Below are positions 21,532 through 32,460 of a DNA stretch of 41,347 nucleotides, piece by piece; the stretch's first letter is position 1; the number at the start of each line of letters is the position of its first letter. Position numbers and translations under genes: made by a program. The notes beneath the pieces are model-generated. The model had not been told where the DNA came from. It searched no databases and saw nothing but the letters and a program-made list of their open reading frames with translations. Location: NCBI GenBank assembly GCA_003427395.1, contig BFEA01000099.1:2796894-2838240 (forward strand), in the 5' to 3' direction. Origin of the DNA: Chara braunii (lineage: Eukaryota > Streptophyta > Charophyceae > Charales > Characeae).

Positions 21532-22380
21532 CTACTGACAAGTCACTGTGTCCAAAGCCATCCGACAATGTATTGCGGGTATGTCATCAGCGGTGAAAGA
21601 GAAAGGCGGAAGGTGACCCCTTACCAACAGCGATGCGTATGCGAGCATGAAGACCCCGCACGAGCTAGTGTCACGTTGTTTCGGGATGCCCTCTATGTTC
21701 CATATGTGATTAAATGGTTTCGTGTCCACCTCTTTGCTTTGCTCAATCGATCTTTCGAATAGAAACTTTGCAAATCCGCCGGTCACTTTTCGTGCCAGTT
21801 CTATGTCAGGGCTGGGGGAGTCGTAGAATTCGAATTTCCTCCTCCTGAAGTCAGCCACAACGAGGGTCCAGTGGTTCATGTGTGCGGTATGGAAAGCGGC
21901 AATTATCAAGTCCATGGCACTTACTATGACGTCATTCGACCAGTGCTGCACCTCTCACTCTCGATATCTCATATCGTTGTCGAAAAGTTTGGCGAAGAAA
22001 AATGAGTTCATCACTGATGTTCTAGGAATGCGACCCTTTCCTGTTCTAATCATGGTTTCGTTCTCTGTGTCGCATTCTACATGTGTGATTCTACACCAGT
22101 TGTCCAGTGCGATGAGGTTAAGGTAGAAGTTGACGACGTTGTCATTTAACCAGTTCCACTCGCCGACTAGTAAAATAAAATCATCTCGACTTAGCTTCAA
22201 TACTTCGTTCGTCTGGTGATTGTGTGTGCTTGCTATTGGAAACCTATTCCCGTACTCCCGGATGACATGCGGAAGTGCTTTCATCTCCTTCTCTGACAAA
22301 GACGACGTTGCGAGGCGCATTATCCACCCTCTTTTGCAGTTTTTTGCTCCCGTTGTTGTAATTTGCACTGCACATGACAA
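21532..22380 (-). pseudogene. Ulp1/SENP-like cysteine peptidase (C48), copy 1, one in-frame TGA
   Basis: Ulp1-type peptidases cleave SUMO or related isopeptide bonds; plant transposons (MULE, CACTA types) often carry divergent ones. In one continuous minus-strand frame of 283 codons I see EWNWLNDNVVNFYLNLI (the substrate-groove start of Ulp1 domains), HWTLVVADFRRRKFEFYDS (catalytic His near 21872 and Asp near 21821) and PKQRDTSSCGVFMLAYASLL (oxyanion Gln and catalytic Cys near 21660). The catalytic set is complete. A single TGA at 21955-21957 interrupts the frame before EVQHWSND, with no frameshift. Start 22380 is the first in-frame Met seen, and a longer N-terminus or upstream exon is possible. 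It lies 0.57 kb downstream of the ParB-like gene on the same strand. Confidence 0.85.
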
Positions 22381-22949
22381 TCACGACGAATACGACATTG
22401 ACGGGGGTGTAAACAATAGTGGTCGATGGGGGGGGTAAAAAACGGTCGCCCAGACGGGGGTGAAAAAAAACGGTGGCCTAGGCGGTGAAAAAAAAAGGGA
22501 GGGAATGGATGTGAGATACTTGTACATGGGCAAATGCCTTACCATAACATGAGCAACAGAAATGATGTATTCAAAATATGTCATCAATGTTTCTCTAATC
22601 TTACGCTTAGATTGACGACATTGATGTATGCAATCAATCATTTCATACTCCTGCCCCCTTTCGTCACCGTACCCCAAACGCATACATGCATATACATACC
22701 GCCACAAATCGACGAATATAAAGAGACACACACGCATACTACGACACACTCCTGTTCACCGCACAATTTAATTGACAACAATGAAATGGCCAAATCCCAA
22801 AAACTTATATTGAAAACAAATGAGTAAACCACCCAATTGTATACAGGAATAAATTTCACCCACAAACCTAGATTTAAAACAAATGAGGAAACAAATGAAA
22901 ACATTAACTTTCCCCGCGAAGAGGATTTCCCTCGAGTTCATTCCCTGTT
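22381..22949. other. Spacer between the Ulp1-like and ParB-like genes
   Basis: G-rich (plus strand) near 22400-22500, with short G and A runs, then AT-rich. No ORF is convincing. It could hold an intron joining the two same-strand genes, but no decisive splice pair was found. Confidence 0.5.
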
Positions 22950-25900
22950 TCACCCCTCATTTTCTACATGTGTTGGATCGATCACGCCCTTTCCACCTTC
23001 TGCCCCATCCTCATCGTCCGTGGTCATGTCCTCAATATTGCGAGAACGTTGAGACCCCTCTGCATTCCCCCCATCCTCGTCATCCCCTGCGGCCCCTCCT
23101 TGTGGTGTTGTTGCACAGTGTGCATCACCTTTGCTAGTGCATGAGGGCGGATGCAACGACATTCCCGTGACATTCATTCCAACAGCGGACTCCGACTCCA
23201 TCTCTGATCTGCCTGCCATTGCCGCACCTGTCGCGAGGTGACTCCCGTATGTGGCGCCCGCATCCGACGGCTTGTCGAATGACACATGTCCACCTTGTGA
23301 TGTATCCCCCATTTCGACAGAGATGGCTATGATGGGCTCTTTGCCTGCGGACGTGTTCCCCACCTCTGGCAAAGGAGGCTTCAAGGCCATCGTGGTCCCG
23401 ACATCTTCCCTTTGTTCACCCTTCGTGATCCCTGCCGCCGCCTCGGACATAAGAGCGGCATCTTCTCGAGAGTCCACCTCCATGATCTCGGCCGCGGCGG
23501 TGCGGTCGGCCTTCTAGTCGATTGATCCTCGTGAGGGCTCGTCTGCATCTCGTAAAACTTGTGTGTGTACTCCAACTGCTGAGTGGCTCGCAAGGCATTG
23601 AACAATTGTTTCGCCTTTGTTGTGATGAAGTTTTATTTCCGCACGCGGTATAAAATTGCTTGCTCCGTCGTTTTCAACCAGTTGTCCTTTCCCATGCGGG
23701 GAAATGGTCTCCAACCCTTCATATACTTCACCGCCATCTTCCACTCCCCGCCTTGGATGCATGGCTGTAAAATGTCGTCATGCCAAATGATATCATGGCC
23801 CCACTTCTCCTCCCCAGTGCGGGTGTGTTTGTCCTCCAAGAAACGCATAGTGTTTGGGTCTGCACAAAAGTCATGAGGAATCGGATCGCCTCGCGCCAGC
23901 TTTGTTGCCTGAGCAGGAATATCAAGCTCATTGTCCTCGCCTTCTTTCATAGGCGTACATGCCAACCAGTCCACCATCGAGGCTACACTGTGCGCGAGTG
24001 GCGGGTTCGAGCATCCCTATGATCGCCCCGGTCCATATTCCTTGCAGTCGTGCTCCATGGCAGCGGACTGCCCACGCCACCCGGTTGCATTGGTATCGTT
24101 TCCAATGTCGAGGTCGAAGTCCGCCGAGTCTTCCTCTCTGTCGACGGGATTAAAGCCTTCACCCGATTTAGCGAGGTCTGTATAGTCCTTGAACGTGAGT
24201 TGATCTTTGTGAAGATCAAACTTCAAGATCTCGCATCGAACAACGAATGTCTCGAAGGCGCCAGTCAAAGCACCGTGATAATGTTTGAGGGTCTCTGTCA
24301 ACTTGACTTTCTTATATATATATTTTCTGTCAAGACGTCCCTCCGGCGCATCGTGGAACAGGTATTCCCACACGTTCAGTCTCTTTGGTCCCAACTTGTG
24401 GTACATATCCCTGTTGGTGCGGTATGTGGCACGCGGCTTCTCGATCCGACAGTCGAATCTCTCCTCCTTGATAAGTATGTCGATGAACTTTGTCAAGTAT
24501 GCAATGTCCTTGCCAAGACCTTATTACCTGCAAAAGGACACCTTTCATACAAGACCTTTCCAAGCAAGGAGGCCTTGGCAATGTCCTTGCCAATACCTTA
24601 TTACCTGCAAGAAAGGAGGCCTTGGTAATGTCCTTGCCAAGGCCTCCTTGACAAGTATGTCGATGAACTCGTCGCAGGCAATGACATTATTACCTGCAAG
24701 CAAGAACTCCCATACAAAACCCGCGTATGCCCTACCCAGCAAAAGGACACCTTCCGCGTCTCCGATGAATGAACTGCACAACTTCCGCAACTTTCCGGGT
24801 TCTCGCTCCCATAACGAATACACAACATTTTTGTCGCCTTCGACGCCACCATGTTTTCCCTGACACTTCCCGAACTTATCCTCCACAACATGCACTTCGG
24901 TGAGATCATTAAGAAGTCGGGGCGCGACAGTTACTTTTTTCAGATCCCCTCCTTCAGCACGCAGCACGATGGCCATCAAGTCCCGACTCGTCGTAGAGAT
25001 GTTGTCGTACCTTGTTACGTCACTCAATGACCTGTCCACGCGTTTCCAGGACCCAGGGATGAGTTCGATGTGCTCCCAGCGGAACAAGTGACACAAGACA
25101 TCGCTTTGCACCTTTTGCGGTGCAAAGAAGAAGAGGACCCAATTCAGACCACAACACTTCTCCATCATTTTGTACAGTCCATGCACTGCTGAAATTTGTG
25201 GCCGAGATGTCGACGATGGCGGCCCTGCATATCATTTTTTTCGCGGAGGCAACGACGTCGTCGGGCGCTGCTAATACTTCCTTTGTTCGCATGCATACCG
25301 GAAGCAATGTCGTCTGCCTGCCGAGTTTGTGCCAGACAAGATGACATTCACTGGAGGCGATTCGTTTCACCTCCGCTCGAAGCAAATCGAGCTTATCGAT
25401 CACGGTGTATACAAACACGTTGAAGTGAAACAGAGCCTCCTTGTACATCACTTTTGTTGGCCCCAAACCCGCGCTTTGCCTTGCCTCCTCTACTCCTCCA
25501 AGTCGTCGAGTGAACGTCTTCACTTTGTTGCTATGCAGCTTCTCTCGTTCTTTCTCCCATGCAGTTGCGCATAGCCCGCTCTGTGCATACCTCTCTTCGA
25601 GGTCCTTGTACGACATGAAGAAGTCGTCGTTCCACTCCTCACCACCCCTTCCCTAGGCGCGGAACACGACATAGTTGAACATGCGAATCATGTATCTCTC
25701 TTTGCGCATAATGTCGAGGAGGCACTTTGTGTTCACCCGCGGAGGCGTGACTTTGACATTTGTTGCCACCACTTTCCCCTTCATGAGCAGGAGTAGCGCG
25801 ACTTCTCCCTCACGACATGTCATGTCCCCGAAGTTCTTGAAGTAAGAAGGACACAAATCCTTCCATGACACGATGGAGCCTTTGGGACCATCTCTTGCAT

Positions 25901-26638
25901 ATATACAGTGGTACAACGACCTTTGTCCCTTGCTCTCGTCGGTGTACGGGCCGGGCCAGTGCCCCTCCATCCTCCCCGGCATGTCAAGCGGGATCTTGTC
26001 GTCGCCGATTGACAGCTTACCCTCCTCGAACATCAAGAAGAACTTCCCACCAGTGGCCAAACTGTGACGGTGGAAGTGGCAAGGTTCATGTACCCCCGAA
26101 GTTTATTACTCCAATCTTTACTGTATTCATTGTCCAGCGCCTGTTTCACGAATGCCTTGTCGCACGCCTTCCCCATGCAGGCCCTGAGGAAGTTTTGCCA
26201 CTTTTTCTGGTGCGCCACGGCGTCCGCATCCTTCTCGCTGACCTTAGCTTTGAGGGTCTCGATTCTGTCGTTGTTGATCCACCATTGCCTCATATCACGC
26301 ACAGCGTCTTGGAATGATAACATCATGGCGCGATTCTCCCGTGTGTTGTCAAAGACGGAGACATTGAAGTACCCTCGTGTTTGGTCATCGTCGAAAAAGA
26401 CGACTCGCACTTTCGAGTACGCGCGGAGGCCATAGACTTTGACCGCAGCGGAGTCCTTTTCCACCAACCGTTTTATGGCCTCGGCGGTATGCTGACCACA
26501 AATTGAGTACCAATCGAACTCTGCAGAGTCTCTTTGGAAGAACTCGTCCGGCGTGATTCGCCTTCCCTGCCCGTCGACGACGACGTTGGGGTTTTTTAGA
26601 AGTTGTGGAGGAAGAGTCGGTTCGATGGCGAAGGTCAT
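22950..26638 (-). pseudogene. Large decayed gene with N-terminal ParB-like GQH motif
   Basis: About 1,230 codons are readable on the minus strand. The N-terminus (Met at 26638; an upstream Met at 26680 overlaps gypsy sequence) has NVVVDGQGRRITPDEFF, then DWYSICGQHTAEAIKRLV and a downstream strand VRVVFFDDDQ. This resembles the G(E/Q)(R/H)xxxA box of ParB/sulfiredoxin-fold domains, which in known members bind or hydrolyse nucleotides. Further on are Trp-rich blocks (GHWPGPYTDESKGQRSLYHC, GEEKWGHDIIWHDDILQP, GWRPFPRMGKDNWLKTTEQA) and a disordered acidic C-terminus (22950-23483). Breaks: frameshifts near 26050, 25190 and 23510; in-frame TAG at 25653, TAG at 24017 and TAA at 23633; a 155-bp insertion at 24490-24644. 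Family and function are otherwise unknown. It is on the same strand as the Ulp1-like gene. Confidence 0.6.
24465..24700. repeat. Short insertion with 25-bp flanking repeat and internal palindromes
   Basis: TCCTTGATAAGTATGTCGAT (24465-24489 in full, 25 bp) recurs at 24645-24669 with one mismatch. The 155 bp between them contain three copies of AATGTCCTTGCCAA(T/G)ACC with CTTATTACCTGCA. GGAGGCCTTGG (24615-24625) and CCAAGGCCTCC (24637-24647) form a perfect 11-bp stem. The event interrupts the ParB-like gene and duplicates its FIDIL(I/V)KE codons. Confidence 0.75.
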
Positions 26639-26679
26639 GGCGAAGACTGAGGAAAACTGGTACTTGATGAAAGGGGACA

Positions 26680-28240
26680 CACCAGATCCTCGCCTAGGCT
26701 AGAGAAAGAAGAAGAAGGCGAGATAGGGTCCTCAAAGGGTGGGAGGGGACGAAGGTAGGAGGTATGACGGACGATAAGAAGGGAGCTATCGTCGACACCG
26801 GTCTCAGGAGTGATGCGCACAGTATTGGCTCCGTTACGTCTGAGTTCCACTACTCGAAAGTAGCCAGAAAACTTGGGAGCGAGTTTCCGGTCACGTGCAC
26901 ATTTACGTACCTGTACTACGTCCCCTAATTTATACTGGTGTTGTGGGCCTGCATTCCCATTCCAAGCCTCGTAACTACGGACCTTCCTACCATGGGCAAG
27001 TTTAATCATTTTCTGCGTTTTTCGGACTAATCTAGGGATAGCCTTTTCCATTAATTCCATATACCGTTTAGCCTTACCCTTGAGGGCCGACGGTCACCGA
27101 CCCCATGTCCCTTCCCCATTTCTCGGCATTTTTCGAGGCACTCCGATTGTCCACACATGGGATACTATTTGTTTGTAGTTGAAAGGGGGTGAACCCAGTA
27201 AATTCATGAGGGGTCGCCCGATGGATCCCAATTATTTGATACAGTATCTCAGGCCAAGGTCGCGTGTCATTGGTCACTAAGTTCCTGCGAAGAGCGGTCT
27301 TAATCATGCGATTCGCGTTCTCGGCCAGCCCATTGGACTGGGAGACATGGAGAGCAGTGTGTCGAAGAGTAACGCCACGACGCATCAATAATTCCTCTAC
27401 CTCGGCTTTGAATTCAGACTTATTGTCGGTTATAATTTCTTTTGTATCTAGATGGGTATTGAGGAATCGGTCGATGTACGTAGCTATCTCTGAGGCCTTA
27501 CATGTCCTACAAGGGTAAACTTCGATGTACTTCGAGAAATGGTCAATCAACACCAAGAGAATGAAGTACGCACAACAGTTGGGGACAAGTGGCACGTTAA
27601 TATTTGTCGTGTCCATACTGACTCGTAGGAAGTGATGTTCTACCTCCGTCGGGACTATCGTGTTTGGCCCACGGAGGGGCGCACGATCGACAGCACAGAC
27701 TAGACAGTTAGCAACTGTGTGCCTTACGTCATCGTGAATATTAGACCAGAACCATCGATTTTGATCGATGATCGCTTCAGTGACACATACCGTAAAATGA
27801 GCGGCCTGCTCCTCATGCGTCGATTTGGTCCAGTCATATCGCTGAAATGGGTGGGGAACCGTCAACCATAATCACGATCCGTCTGTTTTTCGTTTTTCCA
27901 AGTGACCGTTGATCCATCTGTAATCTCGGGACCTCTCAGTGGCCCGACGCCTGTCATGCTTAGTGAGATGGTCCAATGGCTTGCCCACTAATTTAAACAA
28001 TAATATTTTATCCGTCCATACTTCATCCCTTCGGTATTTTTCAACGTATTCGGGGCCATCAGTTTTGACGGCCTCGAGAAGCTTGTTCGTTCGACGCAGA
28101 GGGCATTTCCACGCCCTATCACTCGTTCGATATCGAACACACGCGTCATGCGCACGATTGACATACGTGGCGCATTCTACCCAGTCAGTGAACCCCTACT
28201 CAAAGGGATAACAATCTACCCCATAAACCCGTGAAATACA
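26680..28240 (-). pseudogene. Gypsy integrase (H2C2 zinc finger, DDE core, C-terminal domain)
   Basis: The integrase inserts the cDNA copy of the element. A pre-integrase zinc-binding part reads HEEQAAHF and then CLVCAV (HHCC finger) near 27700-27800. The catalytic core shows VSMDTTN (first Asp), IITDNKSEF (second Asp) and SQSNGLAENANRMIK (Glu). The C-terminal domain at 27060-26680 has YKLGDVVQVRK and LAPKFSGYFRVVEL, like the GPY/F module. All three catalytic acids are kept, but stops (after 28211 and at 27866) and a frameshift near 27070 break the protein. No chromodomain was seen. Confidence 0.85.
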
Positions 28241-28346
28241 CGTGCAAAAATAACAGAACTTGTCTGAAAGATTGGCGAAAATTTTCGAATGTGGAGGACG
28301 GGAATTGGTGGGATTGAAAGGAGCGGAAGAGGAAGGAGTCGCCATT

Positions 28347-28349
<3 letters not shown>

Positions 28350-28411
<62 letters not shown>
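28350..28411 (+). repeat. (AG)n microsatellite between gypsy RNase H and integrase
   Basis: About 31 AG units lie exactly between the last RNase H codons (stop at 28421-28423) and the integrase-linker coding region. It has interrupted the pol gene. Confidence 0.97.
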
Positions 28412-28413
<2 letters not shown>

Positions 28414-28420
28414 TGTTCAG

Positions 28421-30132
28421 TCAATCCTTAAGAAGGATCTCCACTTTACCGTACTGGGGCTCGTTCTTTGGCTTCAGATCCTGCCACGATGTCACTTCCT
28501 CGTTCCTGGGTACCTTGGCGGGACGATGCAATCGTGTCAGTCCGTCCACGTTGCCGTGTTTCTCGTGTTTCCGATGACGAACGTCAAAATCCATGCTCTG
28601 CAACGTGGTATCCCATCGTCCGATCGTACCCGAGTAATCCTTCGACTTCTTCAGAGCCAACAGTGATTCGTGATCGGTCACCAACATGAATTTCCAACCA
28701 TATAAATAAGCTCGGAAGTGACCGATTCCCCATAAGGCCGCTGAGTATTCTCCCATTGGAGCGGAGTAGTTCCTCTTACAGGAAGGGACCGATTTAGTAG
28801 ACACATACTCCACCACGTGTTCCAGGCCATCGGGTCCCACCTGGGCCAATATCGCTGAGATCACCCCAGGTTGCCAATCGCTGATGAGAACAAAAGGTTT
28901 TTTTGGGTCCGGTCTTATGAGGACCGGGGTCGAGATCATAACCGCCTTGAGTTTTCAAAACGCTTGATCGCACTGCGGGGTCCAGATCTACAACTGATTT
29001 TTTTCAGCAAGTTGGTGAGTGGTTCCTCGATCGCTGCAAATCCCTTGATATACCTCCGACTCGAATAGTACGACGTCATTCCCAAAAAGGTGCGTACTTG
29101 TGTTACTAACGTCGGCACCGGTGCGTCTTGTACAACTGCTACTTTCTGCGGTTCCGGCAACAACCCTTTGTCCGTAACCACGTGGCCGAGAAAAGAAATC
29201 TCTGTGAGGAAAAACTGACATTTCTCGAGAGCCACCTTGAATCCAATGTCCTTTAGTGTGTGCAGCGTCCACTCGATGTGTTGCACGTGCCCTTCGTAAA
29301 AACTCGAATACACAAGGATATCATCCATATATACTATCACACAATAATTAATTACGCTTTGCGCCAGCCTTGTTTTTCACACAAAGTTCCGGAAGGTCGT
29401 ATTCATCGCACGCTGAAACGTGGCTGGGGCATTGCAAATTCCCATCGGGCATCGAATCCATGCCAAGTCCCCTCGAAAAGAACGAAGGCCGTTTTCAGAC
29501 GATCTTCTTTTCGGACGAGGAGATGGTGGAATCTATGGCGAACATCAAACTTACAGAAAAATCGAGCACCACCAATAGCATCCAACAAATCATCAATCCG
29601 GGGGAGGGGATACACATCCGTAATTGCAATGTCATTCAACTTCCGGTTATCAATACATATATGAATTTCTCCCGCCTTTTTTCGGTACAATCACCATAGG
29701 AAATGACCATCGTCCGATAGCGGGTTCAATGCATCCATTAGCTTCAAACTTCTTTACTCTCTGGAACGCGATTAGTCGTTGGACCGGAGAGTACTGGTAG
29801 GGGTCACAACTAATCGGTGGATGATCCCCTGTGAGGATCGTGTGTTCAATCACGCTTGACAACCCAATATCGCAATCGTGCACACTCAATACCTCAACAT
29901 ATCCATGCAACACATCAATCAAAGACTTGCGAATTTATCTGGGAAGGTGATCGGGTAAGGCGATCGTCGGTTGCTCGAAAATGCCAAACCGTTGTCGAGC
30001 GCATCGGTCCGGCACCGCACCGGGCAGACGCGGGACCCTCTCGGCCGCGTCACGCAAGAGTTGGTTTAAATCCCTCGTCGTGAATATACATGGAGCTTCA
30101 ACAAAGCCGCTCCGGCCGAGTGCGCCAGCCAT
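28421..30132 (-). pseudogene. Gypsy reverse transcriptase and RNase H
   Basis: RT copies element RNA and RNase H removes it. Visible RT motifs in order: CIEPAIGRWSFPMVIVPKKGG, of which the SFPMVIVPKK part is diagnostic (near 29680-29730); CIDNRKLN, then DVYPLPRIDDLLDAI; RFFCKFDV (first catalytic Asp); KTAFVLFEGTW; and VYMDDILVYSS (YMDD near 29330), then FLGHVV. RNase H of the gypsy type: VLISDWQPGVISAILAQ, HVVEYVSTKS, NYSAPMGEYSAALWGI, FMLVTDHESL, HGNVDGLTR. Frameshifts lie near 29690 (at an A run), 29370 and 28940, with a TAA at 29935. The upstream section 29935-30132 may be the protease-RT linker. Confidence 0.9.
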
Positions 30133-30794
30133 ACCTCTCGCGAGCCCCTACGACAGAACGAGCGAATCAGACTGTTCTATAAGTTTAGGTGGTCTGATTA
30201 TAGCCTATCACAACTTAAAGAGAGTATAATTAAGAATAAAATTGATGGTAAGTTGGGGCAGGCTGAACTTAAGTTAGTTCAGTCTTATGCAGCCTTAGAA
30301 GACAAAGGGAAGACATGTATATATAACTTGGACATCTTAAACATTTCAGAGCGACTAAAATGGTCTAGTCATATGCCCAAAGAAGAGAGAAGTAGTCGTG
30401 CCCTCTGTTCTGTGTATATTCTTTGATTAAGTTAGACTCATTCCATAAGTTTGGGTGACCCGACTCTATGCCTGGCTGAGTAAGGCACATTCCATAAGTT
30501 TGGGTGGCCTGACCTTATGCATTATGTAAGCAGGGTATAAAGGGGTAAATCCTTGAAAGATCATGAACTATTGTTTGTCCAGATAAATTTGGGATGGTGA
30601 GAGTACTTACCTTTGTGGTTTGACTTGCATGTGGCTGAGTGAGATGACTACCTGGTATGAGTTTCAGTTGATAGGTAGTTGCTTTAGTTGCTCGCCACGT
30701 GCTAGAGCGATTGAAGTTAGTTTCAATTCCTGCATTTTTTGTGATAACTTTTTTTACTTAGATCAATTCTTGCATTTTCTGGGATTTTTTCTTA

Positions 30795-31385
30795 TACTTG
30801 GCTTTGTATAAATCTTGGCAAGCTACTTTCTCTACGGGAAGTGCTGCCGAAATTTTTACAAATCCAAGGAGTTAGTCAATTTTTTGACTTGTTAAAAGTT
30901 CAACTTGTATTTTCTTTATATCTGACCTACTAAAAATCTGGAAAGCCTCCTTTTCTAAAGAGAGTGCTGCCCAATTTTTTACTAATTCAGCGGGTTAGAC
31001 AAAATTGGACTTTGAGAAGTCGAAGTTATTCTCAAATTCTGGACTTAGCTTTGTATAAATTTTGGGAAAACACTTTTCTAGAGGGAGTGCTGCCAAAATT
31101 TCTGCAAAACTAAGGAGTTAGTTAAATTTTGTCTAAAATTGAACCCAAGTTGTCTTTTGAGTTCATATCTGACTTAGTATAAATCTGGGAAGTCCCCCTT
31201 TCTAAAGAGAATGTTGCCCAAATTTCTGCTAATTCAGGGAGTTAGACAGAATTTGACTTTCCAGAGTCAAAGATGATTTCTACTTTCATATTTAGACTTA
31301 TATAAATTCTGGAAAGACACTTTTCCTACGGGAAGCGCTGCCGAAGTTTTCTTAGTTTAAAGGAGATAGATTATATTTTGACAGG
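30795..31385 (+). repeat. Five-unit ~123-bp tandem array, alternating A/B types
   Basis: The landmark GCTGCC (GTTGCC once) recurs at 30843, 30966, 31089, 31213 and 31337, a period of 123-124. Units 1, 3 and 5 share (C/A)GGGAAGTGCTGCC(G/A)AA, with unit 3 slightly different. Units 2 and 4 share CTAAAGAGA(G/A)TG(C/T)TGCCC and CTAATTCAG. The repeating entity is therefore a ~246-bp dimer. Confidence 0.85.
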
Positions 31386-32348
31386 TGGTGATTCTGGTAG
31401 TCCACTCTGAATAGGGGAGATTTTGCCATGAGTCTACCATTCTTTGGGCCCTTGCTTAGAGGTAGGCTTAGATATAGTTAACTAGAATAATTTGGGTAAG
31501 ATCATGATATGAAGACTGTTCTCCATGGACTTATAGGTTTAGCCTGGGCATTGACCTGTTATGTGTTACAGGTCCTCTTGATCGTTTGATTCAAGTTCAG
31601 GACTAGATTCAACTTGATCCCTTGAGGATCATTTTCTGTTATCACTGATAAGAGGTCGGTTGCCGATTCGTCGGTCTACGACTCATTCCATCTTACCCTC
31701 CATACTCAACCTAAAAGGATTTAGCCCTTGTGATTTTATTGTTTCATTAAGGTTTCACCCGGACTTTTATTGAATGATCATTTAACAAGGGTACTGAGTA
31801 TTTAATTAAGGCTGGTTGGACAGGAGGTTGGGGCTTGAGTGTCGAGGATGGTTGGGGTTGACTCCTTGTAGTGCGTAGACTGTTGTTTGACTCTTTGATA
31901 TGATTGCAGGTATATGCTGTGACTTAGATTCTGGATTTGATTGCCTGCGATCACACATATACATATGGTTAAGAGGAGCCTCACTTAGACTTTGAGAAGT
32001 GATTGTCACATACTTGCCCCTTTATATATGCAGACATGGGTGTATCTGGGATGAATTTTTGCATGGCCTAAGGGGCCCCGTGCTAAAATCCTACTGAGAG
32101 GTTAAGACTGAGAGGCACAGGGAACACCCTTCCTTTTACTTGTTTGCTTCTTGGGGGGTTTTCTTAGTCGGACGTTGGTCCTGGGTCGGGATTCAAGGTC
32201 CTTGTCCAGGACATCCCAAGCCCTAGACTCTGCAGGGGAGGGAGGACCTTCCCCTCGCGCAGAGCCCATTTGCTCTGCCCGTCGAGACACTCAACCCTGA
32301 AGGCGGAAATGTCGCGAGGGCCGAACGACATGTTCTTCAGCCGTTCAA

Positions 32349-32375
32349 TATCGTGAGGGGTAACCCCTCACGATA
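32349..32375. repeat. Perfect 12-bp-stem hairpin with 3-base loop
   Basis: TATCGTGAGGGG-TAA-CCCCTCACGATA is a perfect palindrome around TAA. It is flanked by related words (GCCGTTCAATATCG, GCCATTCAACATCG, and an ACATG-containing variant at about 32309-32335). No following T run is present, so it does not look like a terminator. It could be a cruciform or protein-binding site inside the 30.2-34.0 kb element. Confidence 0.85.
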
Positions 32376-32460
32376 CATTCCTTCGGCCATTCAACATCGC
32401 GAGGCCAGAGCCACGATTACCACGTATGACCGACATCGTTGGTTGGTATAGGACTGACCT

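Noticed and set aside
28260-28577. Arg/Glu or Ser/Leu repeat proteins over GA/CT runs (also at 36000, 37000, 39150 and 40900)
   Set aside because: Dipeptide repeats forced by microsatellites. The flanking sequence belongs to other genes or is non-coding.
30620-30811. Small plus-strand ORF in the inserted element
   Set aside because: Phe/Leu-rich chance frame in AT-rich DNA, with no domain and no coding bias.
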